Of a DNA stretch of 13,495 nucleotides, positions 1 to 6,440 are shown one piece after another. The stretch is taken from assembly GCA_945918815.1 (NCBI GenBank), contig CAMEIU010000042.1:1-13495 (forward strand), given 5' to 3'. The position numbers and the translations under genes are program-made. The notes beneath the pieces were generated by a model. The model saw only the letters and a list, made by a program, of their open reading frames with translations. It did no database searches and was not told the origin of the DNA. The stretch is from an uncultured Clostridia bacterium (lineage in GTDB: Bacteria > Bacillota > Clostridia > Oscillospirales > Oscillospiraceae). Numbering within the stretch: the stretch's first letter is position 1; every line of letters starts with the position of its first letter.

Positions 1-341
1 CAGATGGGGGTGCGGAACACGGTGCCGTCCAGGATGGAGCGGATGGTGCCGTTGGGGCTCTTCCACATCTGGGTCAGCTCCGGGTATTCGACCATGCGCT
101 GCTTGTTGGGGGTGATGGTGGCGCACTTGACGGCCACGCCGTACTTCTTGGTGGCGTTGGCGGCGTCCACGGTCACCTGGTCCTGGGTCTCGTTGCGGTG
201 CAGCAGGCCCAGGTCGTAATATTCCGTCTTCAAATCCACATAGGGGAGAATCAGCTTTTCCTTAATCATGGCCCAGAGCACCCGGGTCATCTCGTCGCCG
301 TCCATCTCCACCAGCGGAGTAGTCATTTTGATTTTTTCCAT
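1..341 (-). CDS. icd: Isocitrate dehydrogenase, NADP-type (5' part only)
   Basis: Converts isocitrate to 2-oxoglutarate and CO2 with reduction of NADP+, in the cytoplasm. Only the first 113 residues lie in the window; the rest runs off the left edge. The visible part carries family motifs: VEMDGDEMTR near residues 11-20, KCATITPNKQR near 72-82, and WKSPNGTIR at 93-101, whose SPNGTIR segment binds isocitrate. This wording matches the subfamily that includes mitochondrial and cytosolic eukaryotic NADP enzymes rather than the E. coli type. The ATG at 341 follows AAGGAGG at a normal distance. It lies 139 bases downstream of an aconitase-family gene on the same strand, so the two probably supply 2-oxoglutarate for glutamate synthesis together. 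NADP rather than NAD use is inferred from the subfamily, since the cofactor site is not in view. Confidence 0.93.
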   Translation of the reverse strand, partial: MEKIKMTTPLVEMDGDEMTRVLWAMIKEKLILPYVDLKTEYYDLGLLHRNETQDQVTVDAANATKKYGVAVKCATITPNKQRMVEYPELTQMWKSPNGTIRSILDGTVFRTPI

Positions 342-363
342 AGTGTCCTCCTTTTCATTGGCA

Positions 364-410
364 CTGGCGCGGGAGCGCCCAAGGCTTCCCCTCAAGGGGA
401 AGGCTTTCAA
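364..410. repeat. Dispersed two-hairpin repeat, copy 1
   Basis: This block matches 11114-11160 with only one clear mismatch over 47 bases. It contains two small hairpins: GGCGC-GGGA-GCGCC, then CTTCCCC-TCAA-GGGGAAG. It lies between the hydratase and icd genes of the same predicted transcript. It is probably a genome-wide non-coding repeat, and any role in the mRNA is unknown. Confidence 0.75.
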
Positions 411-427
411 GGGTGCTTTCTAAAATC

Positions 428-480
428 CAATTGTCCCGATGGAACACCTTCATTGTCCCCTGTACATTGTCAATTGTCCC
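428..480. repeat. AT-rich iteron repeat, copy a
   Basis: A degenerate hairpin (GTCC...GGAACACC) is followed by iterated units of the form CATTGTCC and CAATTGTCC. The 15-mer ACACCTTCATTGTCC at 444-458 is identical to 7925-7939. The block ends exactly at the hydratase stop codon (481-483). Related copies lie at 4089-4126, 7884-7956 and 11501-11654. Confidence 0.6.
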
Positions 481-2736
481 TTATTTCCCGTATCCGGCGG
501 CGTAGAAGTTCATCAGGCAGCCTTCCTGCAAGATCTGCTTTTCGTTGCCGGTCAGGCCTTTGCACAGGAGGGTGATGTCCTGCACGCCGTCACGGGTCAC
601 GACCTTGGCCTGGAATTCCTCTTTGCCTTCCGCGATGCCGGCCTTGATGCCGGGGATGTACACATAGTCGCCCACCTCATAGGCAAATTCCTGGCCCTCC
701 GGCAGCGTGAAGGGCACGATGCCCCAGTTGATGCAGTTGGAGCGGTAGCGCTTGGTGGCGTATTCCTGGCAGATGTTGGCGAAGCCGCCCAGAACCTTCT
801 GGCAGGAGGCGGCCTGCTCTCTCGCGGAGCCGTCGCCGGGCCGGTTGGCGTAGACGCAGGAGCCGATGGAGGTCTTCTTCAGGTCGCCGCCCACCCGGGC
901 CAGGACCTGGGCTGCCTCTTCCGGGGTCTCTCCCGCTTCCCGCTGCTCTTCCAATGCCCGGACTGCTTTGCTGCGGCCCACATACTCCGGCACCCGGCGG
1001 CTCAGGGCGAACTCGCTGAGGCCGATGGGGTTGGAGCGGTAAGAGGAGGTCTCGCCGGAGGGAATCAGCTCGTCGGTGGTGGTGACGGGATCGTGGATCA
1101 CGGCGCAGAGCTTCACCAGCAGGTCCTCTTCCAGCTTGGGCATGTGGGGCCAATCCTTGATGTTGGGGCCGTAGCGCAGCTCTGCGTCGGGATCGGCCTT
1201 GCCGAAGCCCTCGTAGCAGCGTTTTTCATAGACGGAGCCGTCGTAGTGGTAGACCAACTCCTCTTCCGTGGGCAGATCATAGTCGATGTCCGTGGCCGCG
1301 GTCAGGACGCCGCCGTTGCGGGCGGTGGCGGCGATGGAGCGGGCGTCCATCAGGGCCACGGCTGCAATCTGTCCGTTGGCGGGCTTGGAGCCTTCGCGGT
1401 TGGCGAAGTTCCGGGTGGCGTGGCGGATGGACAGGGTGTTGTTGGCCGGGGTGTCACCGGCGCCGAAGCAGGGGCCGCAGAAGGCCGGCTTCATGACGCA
1501 GCCCGCCTCCATCAGAGTGGCGGAGGCGCCGTTCTTTGTGACGGCCAGGGAGATGGGGGTGGAGGACGGATAGACGCTCATGTCGAAGTAGCCGTTGCCG
1601 ATGGACTGGCCCTTCAAAATGGCCGCCGCCTCCATGATGTTCTCATACATGCCGCCGGAGCAGCCCACGATGACGCCCTGGTCGCAGTGGACCTGGCCGT
1701 CCACAATGTTGTGCCGGAGGTCCATGGTGACCTTGCCGCCCAACTGCTTGTTGCAGGCGGCCTCCACCTCGGCGAAGATCTCCTGGGGCCGGGCCTGCAG
1801 GTCGTGGACCGTGTAGGCGATGGAGGGATGGAAGGGCAATGCGATCATACACTCCATCTTGCTCAGGTCGATCTTTACCACGCTGTCGTAGTACGCGCCG
1901 TTTTCGGGCTTCAATTCTTTGTAGTCCTCCGGCCGCCCGATGTTTTCATAGTAGGCCCGGACCTTCTCGTCGGTCTCCCAGATGGAGCTGAGGCAGGAGG
2001 TCTCGGTGGTCATGACGTCGATGCCGATGCGGTAGTCGCAGGAGAGCTCCTTGACGCCGGGGCCCACGAACTCCAGGACCTTGTTTTTCACATCGCCCTT
2101 GGGGAAGGTGGCCGCCACCAGGGCGATGGCCACATCCTGGGGTCCCACGCCCTTGCGGGGCTTGCCGTCCAGGTACACCAGCACCACTTCCGGCGCGGCC
2201 ACGTCGTAGGTGTTCTCCAAAAGCTGCTTCACCAGCTCGCCGCCGCCTTCGCCCACGCCCATGCAGCCGTAGGCGCCGTAGCGGGTGTGGGAGTCGGAGC
2301 CGAGGATCATTTTGCCGCAGCCGGCCAGCCGCTCCCGGGCGTACTGGTGGATGACGGCCTGGTTGGCCGGCACGTAGATGCCGCCGTATTTCTTCGCCGC
2401 AGACAGGCCGAAGGCGTGGTCATCCTCATTGATGGTGCCGCCCACGGCGCACAGGCTGTTGTGGCAGTTGGTCATGGCGTAGGGAATGGGAAACTGCTTC
2501 AGGCCGGAGGCCTTGGCGGTCTGGATAATGCCCACGAAGGTGATATCATGGGAAATCAGCGCGTCGAATTTCAAACGCAGCTTCTGCATGCTGCCGCTTT
2601 GATTGTGGGCGCGGAGAATGGAATAGGCGATGGTTTTCTGCCGGGCTTCCTCGGGAGCCGCCTGGCCCTGGGCCTGGTCCGCCCAGACAATCCGGCCGTC
2701 CACCAGATATGCGCCTTTCTTGATCACTTCTACCAT
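481..2736 (-). CDS. Aconitase-superfamily hydratase (YbhJ-like)
   Basis: This 751-residue protein has the full aconitase layout. The likely [4Fe-4S] ligands are C359 (VGCSGG) and C420/C423 (CGPC). SDSHT sits at 147-151 and GEGGGE at 162-167. The C-terminal swivel domain carries GETSSYRSNP near 561-570, and GDGSAREQAAS near 634-644, which corresponds to the catalytic SxRE loop of aconitases. Length and wording resemble the poorly characterised hydratase group of E. coli YbhJ (about 750 residues), not AcnA or AcnB. The start at 2736 follows AAGGAGG by 9 bases. The icd gene lies downstream on the same strand, so I infer that it converts citrate to isocitrate in this organism. Another hydroxy-acid hydratase role is possible. 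The family assignment is secure and the substrate is not. Confidence 0.88.
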   Translation of the reverse strand: MVEVIKKGAYLVDGRIVWADQAQGQAAPEEARQKTIAYSILRAHNQSGSMQKLRLKFDALISHDITFVGIIQTAKASGLKQFPIPYAMTNCHNSLCAVGGTINEDDHAFGLSAAKKYGGIYVPANQAVIHQYARERLAGCGKMILGSDSHTRYGAYGCMGVGEGGGELVKQLLENTYDVAAPEVVLVYLDGKPRKGVGPQDVAIALVAATFPKGDVKNKVLEFVGPGVKELSCDYRIGIDVMTTETSCLSSIWETDEKVRAYYENIGRPEDYKELKPENGAYYDSVVKIDLSKMECMIALPFHPSIAYTVHDLQARPQEIFAEVEAACNKQLGGKVTMDLRHNIVDGQVHCDQGVIVGCSGGMYENIMEAAAILKGQSIGNGYFDMSVYPSSTPISLAVTKNGASATLMEAGCVMKPAFCGPCFGAGDTPANNTLSIRHATRNFANREGSKPANGQIAAVALMDARSIAATARNGGVLTAATDIDYDLPTEEELVYHYDGSVYEKRCYEGFGKADPDAELRYGPNIKDWPHMPKLEEDLLVKLCAVIHDPVTTTDELIPSGETSSYRSNPIGLSEFALSRRVPEYVGRSKAVRALEEQREAGETPEEAAQVLARVGGDLKKTSIGSCVYANRPGDGSAREQAASCQKVLGGFANICQEYATKRYRSNCINWGIVPFTLPEGQEFAYEVGDYVYIPGIKAGIAEGKEEFQAKVVTRDGVQDITLLCKGLTGNEKQILQEGCLMNFYAAGYGK

Positions 2737-2769
2737 AAGAGCGTTCCTCCTTGCGGTTTCTTCGCATTC

Positions 2770-2798
2770 AGTTTATCACATGGAAAATTCAAAGTAAA
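2770..2798 (-). promoter_or_regulatory. Possible promoter for the hydratase-icd operon
   Basis: Read on the minus strand, TTTACT (2793-2798) and TAAACT (2770-2775) are separated by 17 bases, each matching four of six consensus positions. The position, about 35 bases before the start codon, fits. The surroundings are very AT-rich, so a chance match is quite possible. Confidence 0.35.
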
Positions 2799-2991
2799 TT
2801 TTTCTTTTTCAATTTTGCAATTTTCGTATGAATGACGGGAAAATTGCGTCGAACCCCGGCTTTTTGCAGGAGTGGCCGGGATATCTTTCATTCGGGCCTG
2901 TCTTTCGCAGGATTTCCGTCAAAACAAATGAAATTTTTGGGCCGGTCCTGTTCGGATTTCTTTGTGCAAATTACCCAAATCGCACCCATGC

Positions 2992-3060
2992 GGGACGCAT
3001 ATATGCGTCCCCTACAGAGTAGTTTCGATTTTGCTCTGTAGGGCGGCATATATGCCGCCC
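2992..3060. repeat. Inverted pair of 20-bp perfect palindromes
   Basis: GGGACGCATATATGCGTCCC (2992-3011) and GGGCGGCATATATGCCGCCC (3041-3060) are each perfect palindromes. They are joined by an inverted repeat, CTACAGAG (3012-3019) and CTCTGTAG (3034-3041), so the whole block is two divergent copies of one unit facing each other. The copies differ at symmetric positions that keep the pairing. The block lies downstream of the jag terminator and upstream of the hydratase. Confidence 0.85.
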
Positions 3061-3080
3061 GCAGGCATAGGCTCCCGTAC

Positions 3081-3132
3081 AAAAAAGCGTGTCACGGCAG
3101 GCCGGTGGGGACGCTGGCTTGCCATGACACGC
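3081..3132 (-). terminator. Rho-independent terminator of the rpmH-jag operon
   Basis: On the minus strand, GCGTGTCATGGCA (3120-3132) pairs with TGCCGTGACACGC (3087-3099), giving 13 pairs including one G-U. Six T residues follow (3081-3086). It lies 11 bases beyond the jag stop codon, so the operon ends here and does not continue into mnmE as in many Firmicutes. Confidence 0.93.
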
Positions 3133-3142
3133 AATGTCGGTC

Positions 3143-4075
3143 TTAGTTCTTTTCGTTCTGCTGGGGATAGCGGCTGTAGGCCACCACCACGCGGCGGTTG
3201 GGCTCGGTGCCGGTGGAGAAGGTGGTCACGTCGGGCACGTCCTGCAGGGCGGCGTGGATTACATGACGCTCATAGGCGTTCATGGGCTCCAGGGTGATGT
3301 TCCGGCGGTATTTGACCACCTTACCGGCAACCTTCCGGGCCAGATGCTGGAGGCTTTCCTCCCGCTTCTGCCGGTAGTTTTCGGCGTCCACGTTGACGCG
3401 GGACCGCTTGTTGCTGTCCCGGTTGATGGAGTAGTTGGTCAAATGCTGAATGGCGTCCAGGGTCTCGCCCCGGCGGCCGATGAGCATGCCCAGGTCCTCG
3501 CCCACCAGATCCACCTGATAGGTGTCGTCGCTGGTCTTCCAGGCGTGGGGCACGGCGTCGGAGCCCATATGCTCCAGAAGGCCCTTGATGAAGGTCTCAA
3601 TGCGTTCCTCCACGGAGCCGGGCTCGGCAGGGGCGTATTCCCTGACCGGCGCCTTGGGGGCGGGAGCCCGATCCTCTTTGGGGGCCTGACGCTTTTCGGG
3701 ACGGGGCTGCTTCGGCGCTTCCGGGCGGCGCTCCTGCTTGGGCGCTTCCGTCTTCGGCGCGTCGGCCTTGGGGGCCTCAGTCCTGGGCTTGGGGTTGATG
3801 GGGTTCAGGGGCTTCAGCGGCTCGGTCTTGGGCTCCTGCTTTTTCGGCTTGCTGCGGGAGGCGGAGGACAGGGCCGGGGCCGGCTTCACTTCTTCATCGG
3901 GGACCTCGTAGGTCACTTTGACCTTGGCGGGAACCGCGCCAATGCCCAGGAAGCCGGATTTGGGATTCTCCAGCACCTCGACAGACACACTGTCCCGGTC
4001 CATCTGCAGCTCTTTCAAAGCCGCTTCAATGGCCAGATCAATGGTCTTTCCGGTGGCAGTTATGAATTTTTCCAT
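3143..4075 (-). CDS. jag: RNA-binding protein Jag/KhpB (SpoIIIJ-associated)
   Basis: A cytoplasmic RNA-binding protein of 310 residues, encoded as usual just after yidC. The Jag N-terminal domain covers about residues 1-57 (MEKFITATGKTIDLAIEAAL; KSGFLGIG). A long Pro/Lys/Glu/Ala-rich linker spans about 63-150. The KH domain follows, with its RNA-binding GRRG loop at 200-203, then the R3H domain with R270-x3-H274. I chose the ATG at 4075 because AGGAG lies 8 bases upstream; an in-frame ATG at 4099 has no ribosome binding site and would place that site inside the gene. In other Gram-positive bacteria KhpB works with KhpA in post-transcriptional control of cell division and envelope genes. The linker is strongly proline-rich and probably disordered. 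Confidence 0.95.
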   Translation of the reverse strand: MEKFITATGKTIDLAIEAALKELQMDRDSVSVEVLENPKSGFLGIGAVPAKVKVTYEVPDEEVKPAPALSSASRSKPKKQEPKTEPLKPLNPINPKPRTEAPKADAPKTEAPKQERRPEAPKQPRPEKRQAPKEDRAPAPKAPVREYAPAEPGSVEERIETFIKGLLEHMGSDAVPHAWKTSDDTYQVDLVGEDLGMLIGRRGETLDAIQHLTNYSINRDSNKRSRVNVDAENYRQKREESLQHLARKVAGKVVKYRRNITLEPMNAYERHVIHAALQDVPDVTTFSTGTEPNRRVVVAYSRYPQQNEKN

Positions 4076-4088
4076 ATTCAAAACTCCT

Positions 4089-4126
4089 AGATTCATCAAT
4101 TGACAATGATGGTGTCACTTCGTAAT
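4089..4126. repeat. AT-rich iteron repeat, copy b
   Basis: On the minus strand this reads GAAGTGACACC, then ATCATTGTCAATTG, matching the ACACC plus ATTGTC units at 444-480 and 7925-7956. It sits between yidC and jag, and its AT-rich end nearly abuts the jag ribosome binding site. The match is shorter and less exact than in copies a and c. Confidence 0.5.
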
Positions 4127-4153
4127 TCACTAAAAATGCACGATCAAACAGCG

Positions 4154-4173
4154 CTGTAGGGTTGCCCCTACAG
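4154..4173. repeat. CTGTAGGG hairpin in the yidC-jag spacer
   Basis: CTGTAGGG-TTGC-CCCTACAG forms a perfect 8-bp stem with a 4-base loop. The arm equals the boundary sequence of the twin palindromes at 2992-3060, so this looks like a collapsed or solo version of that repeat. It has no T tract in the operon's direction, so it is not a convincing terminator. Confidence 0.6.
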
Positions 4174-4194
4174 GCATTTCCAAAACGGGTGCTT

Positions 4195-5379
4195 TTATCT
4201 CTTGTAGCGGTCCGGATCGTAGTTCCGGCCCTTGCAGTAGGGACGGTCCGGGATGCCGGAGGGGCACTTTTCGGTGTCCACGGTTTCGGCGTCCACACCG
4301 GCTTTTTCGGCGGCGAATTTCCGGGCAGCGGCTTCCCGCTCTTCCCGTTCCTTGCGCTCCTGCTTTTTCTTGCTGGTGTTCTCGGTGATGCCGTCGGGGT
4401 TGGCGGCACGGCGTTCGGCGCGGATGCGCTCCTTCTCGGCTTCCTCGGCACGCATCTTGGCGGCCTTCTCCCGGCGGATTTCATCCTCCGCGGCGTAGAC
4501 CTTGCGGTAGTGGACGGTCAGGAAGGCGTCGATGGCGATGGAGAAGATGGCCTGGGCAATCCAGTAGACCGTGACGGCAGCGGGCATGGAGAAGCCGATC
4601 CACACGGACATCAGGGGCATCAGGTACAGCATCATGTTCATGGACTGGTTGGCCTTGGCGGCCGCCTCGTCCTTTTCGCCCTTGTCGTCGGTGGCGACGG
4701 AGCCGTTCATCTTCTGGCTGATCCACATGCTCAGCAGGTTGGAGCCGCCGGACAGGATGGGCAGCAGGAACTGGCCCCAGGCGTTCCAGTCGGTCAGGGT
4801 CCAGAATCGCCAGTTGGGAATGGCCGACAGGTCGATGCCCAGGAAGGAGAAGTTGATGTTTTGCAGCTTGTTCGCCACTTCCGGCAGCGCCGCGGCGATC
4901 TCTTCCATGAACTGGCCCACATAGGGCGCGGCGGCCAGCTGATGGTAGTAGGTGTTGCCGCCCAGCTCAATATGGCTCTTGATGATCTCCACAATCTGCG
5001 CCGAAGCCTCGGAGGGAACGTGCATCATGTAGGTGATGGGTTCGCGGATGACATAGTACAGGGGAAGCAGAATCAGCAGGGGAATAAAGGACCACAGGCA
5101 GCCGCCGGTGGTGGAGACGCCCTCTTCTTTATAGAGGGCCATGAGCTCCTGCTGATATTTGGCCTTGTCGTCGCCGTATTTTTCTTCCAGCGCCTTGGCC
5201 AGGGGGGCCACCCGGGACATTTTCAGCATGCTCTTCTTGCTCTTGGCGTTCAGGGGCAGAAGCACCAGCTTGACAATGAGGGAGAAGAGAATCAGCGCAA
5301 TGCCATAGTTGGTGGTGAACTGATACAGCCAATCCAGCAGGTAGCCGAAGGGGATTCGGATGATATCGCTGATGTTCAT
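4195..5379 (-). CDS. yidC: Membrane protein insertase YidC/Oxa1 (SpoIIIJ-type)
   Basis: Inserts and folds integral membrane proteins, with or without the Sec translocon. The 394-residue protein has the Oxa1-type core: membrane segments near 25-43, 93-115, 203-222, 250-273 and 274-290, with a charged cytoplasmic loop (about 45-90) after the first. The hydrophilic-groove charge that is usually Arg appears to be Lys here (K37 in SLIVKLVLLPL). No lipobox or cleavable signal peptide is visible, unlike Bacillus SpoIIIJ. The C-terminal tail from about 297 is very rich in Lys, Arg and Glu, probably helical or coiled-coil, suited to ribosome contact. GGAGG lies 7 bases before the ATG. It is 36 bases downstream of yidD and 119 bases upstream of jag. 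Confidence 0.95.
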   Translation of the reverse strand: MNISDIIRIPFGYLLDWLYQFTTNYGIALILFSLIVKLVLLPLNAKSKKSMLKMSRVAPLAKALEEKYGDDKAKYQQELMALYKEEGVSTTGGCLWSFIPLLILLPLYYVIREPITYMMHVPSEASAQIVEIIKSHIELGGNTYYHQLAAAPYVGQFMEEIAAALPEVANKLQNINFSFLGIDLSAIPNWRFWTLTDWNAWGQFLLPILSGGSNLLSMWISQKMNGSVATDDKGEKDEAAAKANQSMNMMLYLMPLMSVWIGFSMPAAVTVYWIAQAIFSIAIDAFLTVHYRKVYAAEDEIRREKAAKMRAEEAEKERIRAERRAANPDGITENTSKKKQERKEREEREAAARKFAAEKAGVDAETVDTEKCPSGIPDRPYCKGRNYDPDRYKR

Positions 5380-5404
5380 TTGTGTTCCTCCAGTACGGGG
5401 AATT

Positions 5405-5420
5405 CCTAGACGCGTCTAGG
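5405..5420. repeat. 16-bp perfect palindrome at the yidD stop codon
   Basis: CCTAGACGCGTCTAGG is a perfect palindrome that includes the yidD TAG stop (5416-5418) and lies just upstream of the yidC ribosome binding site. It could fold as a small hairpin or bind a dimeric protein. It may also be chance. Confidence 0.4.
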
Positions 5421-5628
5421 GCACAGGGTCGTAGTAGTCGCCTTTGTTGAAGGGATTGCAGCGCATCAACCGCTTGAACGCCAGCCAGCCGCCCTTGAGC
5501 GCGCCGTACTTCTCGATGGCCTCGAAGGCGTATTGAGAGCAGGTGGGGGTAAACCGGCACCGGGGCGGAAACAGGGGGGAAATGCTGGTTTGATAGAATC
5601 TAATGAGAATCAGGAACAGCTTCTTCAC
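5416..5628 (-). CDS. yidD: Membrane protein insertion efficiency factor YidD
   Basis: A 70-residue protein of the YidD family, membrane-associated and thought to help YidC-dependent insertion. It has the family signature CRFTPTCSQYA (24-34), followed by GGWLAFKRLMRCNPF (46-60) and a short acidic C-terminus. The hydrophobic, amphipathic N-terminus (KKLFLILIRFYQTSISPLF) fits membrane association. I chose a GTG start at 5628: AGGAGG lies 6 bases upstream and the family begins here, whereas the same frame extended upstream only antiparallels rnpA coding sequence. The gene overlaps the end of rnpA by 29 bases, a common arrangement that suggests translational coupling. Confidence 0.93.
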   Translation of the reverse strand: MKKLFLILIRFYQTSISPLFPPRCRFTPTCSQYAFEAIEKYGALKGGWLAFKRLMRCNPFNKGDYYDPVP

Positions 5629-5977
5629 AAGATGCCTCCTTCTCCTGCAGGAGCCCCAACCGGCCGGCCAGGGACAGGTAGGCCTGCTCCAAAGCCTGGT
5701 AAGGCGCGTCCACGGCCCGGCTCCGGGCCACCACCACAATGTCCCACCCCGGCCGGAACTCCGCCTCATGGAGACGGTAGATCTCCCGCAGGCGGCGGCG
5801 GATCTTGTTGCGCACCACGGCGTGCCCCAGCTTTCCGCTGACTGTCAGGCCGATTCGGTTCTCCTGAGAGCCGTTTTTGCGGCAGTAGAGCACCAGATAC
5901 TTGTTGGCGCAGGACTTCCCCTTGTGGTACAGACGGCGGAAGAGGTGGTTCAATTTCAAGGATTTGGAAAACTGCAT
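5600..5977 (-). CDS. rnpA: Ribonuclease P protein component
   Basis: The protein subunit that helps the RNase P RNA mature the 5' ends of tRNAs. The 125 residues match the family in length and order: an N-terminal LFRRLYHKGKSCANKYLVLY segment (12-31), RIGLTVSGKLGHAVVRN (41-57), and the RNR-type basic helix NKIRRRLREIYR (57-68) that contacts RNA. The ATG at 5977 is preceded by GGGAGGGG. An in-frame ATG at 5992 also has a GGAG and would add five residues, but the shorter form aligns better with the family. It lies 109 bases after rpmH and overlaps yidD by 29 bases. The last 15 residues are acidic and probably not conserved. Confidence 0.94.
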   Translation of the reverse strand: MQFSKSLKLNHLFRRLYHKGKSCANKYLVLYCRKNGSQENRIGLTVSGKLGHAVVRNKIRRRLREIYRLHEAEFRPGWDIVVVARSRAVDAPYQALEQAYLSLAGRLGLLQEKEASCEEAVPDSH

Positions 5978-6086
5978 CCGAACCCCTCCCATTCAAAACT
6001 CCTGATAAACGGACGGGGCGAACAGAAACACCGTTCCATCCACCCCGTATCTATCAAATATTGGCGGTATACGCGGTCCCAAAGAC

Positions 6087-6221
6087 TCAGGCGGACAGTT
6101 TCGCTCTGCCCTTTGCACGGCGGCGAGCCAGAACCTTACGGCCATTGGCGGTGGCCATTCTCTTCCGGAAGCCATGCTCTTTGGATCTGTGACGCTTCTT
6201 GGGCTGATAGGTACGCAGCAT
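6087..6221 (-). CDS. rpmH: 50S ribosomal protein L34
   Basis: A 44-residue, highly basic protein of the large ribosomal subunit. It begins MLRTYQPKKRHRSKEHGF, continues RKRMATANGRKVLARRRAKG and ends RAKLSA, the textbook L34 sequence. AGGAGG lies 8 bases before the ATG at 6221. It is the first gene of the rpmH-rnpA-yidD-yidC-jag operon, with a strong promoter at 6310-6339. In many bacteria dnaA and the replication origin lie on the other side of this gene. Here the next gene is GAPDH on the same strand, and I see no DnaA-box cluster (TTATCCACA) upstream. Confidence 0.97.
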   Translation of the reverse strand: MLRTYQPKKRHRSKEHGFRKRMATANGRKVLARRRAKGRAKLSA

Positions 6222-6309
6222 TGTGTACACCTCCTGTAAAAATATGCTCGACAGCTGCCAGGCAGCCGCAGCGAACGAAATCAGACGTATCCAAGGATAC
6301 GCAAGCGAT

Positions 6310-6339
6310 ATTATATCAAATCTTATGTCAAGCTGTCAA
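6310..6339 (-). promoter_or_regulatory. Strong sigma-A-type promoter of rpmH
   Basis: On the minus strand, consensus TTGACA (6334-6339) is followed after 18 bases by consensus TATAAT (6310-6315). A second perfect TTGACA (6326-6331) lies 8 bases closer, but its 10-base spacing is too short to work with this -10 box. The predicted start falls near 6302, giving a leader of about 80 bases. Confidence 0.9.
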
Positions 6340-6360
6340 GAAAAAATTGAGAATGAAGGA

Positions 6361-6377
6361 ATTTTCCTTCGGAAAAT
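6361..6377. repeat. 17-bp hairpin repeat, copy 1
   Basis: ATTTTCC-TTC-GGAAAAT is identical to 11572-11588. It lies just upstream of the rpmH promoter and is preceded by AATTGAG, as AATTGAGG precedes the other copy. Confidence 0.65.
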
Positions 6378-6440
6378 CACAAAAAAATCAATGCGCCGGG
6401 ACTGCAAAAACGTTCCTGCGGTGGCAGACGGGCTCTTTCC

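Larger units (their letters stand above)
2737..3142. other. 406-base spacer between hydratase and jag
   Basis: It holds the hydratase ribosome binding site and a possible promoter (2770-2798), the twin palindromes (2992-3060) and the jag terminator (3081-3132). I see nothing recognisable in 2800-2990. Short open frames here run through the repeats and lack family features or convincing ribosome binding sites. Confidence 0.6.

Noticed and set aside
428..480. CRISPR array suggested by the repeated ATTGTC units
   Set aside because: Units are only 7-10 bases, imperfect and contiguous, without unique spacers of regular length. No cas genes are present.
439..2835. 798-residue plus-strand open frame opposite the hydratase
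   Set aside because: It mirrors the hydratase gene on the other strand and is rich in Gly, Ala, Val, His and Asp, as expected from the complement of GC-rich codons. It has no family motifs, while the minus strand has complete aconitase motifs.
2828..3022. Small plus-strand frames in the 2737-3142 spacer (64 and 69 residues)
   Set aside because: They run through the palindromic repeat, have no convincing ribosome binding site and show no family features.
4076..4099. Upstream in-frame ATG for jag at 4099
   Set aside because: It has no ribosome binding site, and it would put the good AGGAG of the 4075 start inside the coding region.
3134..5409. Long plus-strand frames opposite jag (318 residues) and yidC (415 residues)
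   Set aside because: Both are antisense shadows with biased composition, and Jag and YidC are unmistakable on the minus strand.
5978..6086. Possible attenuator between rpmH and rnpA
   Set aside because: An ACGGGG/CCCCGT pairing exists, but the loop is long, the stem is weak and no T tract follows.
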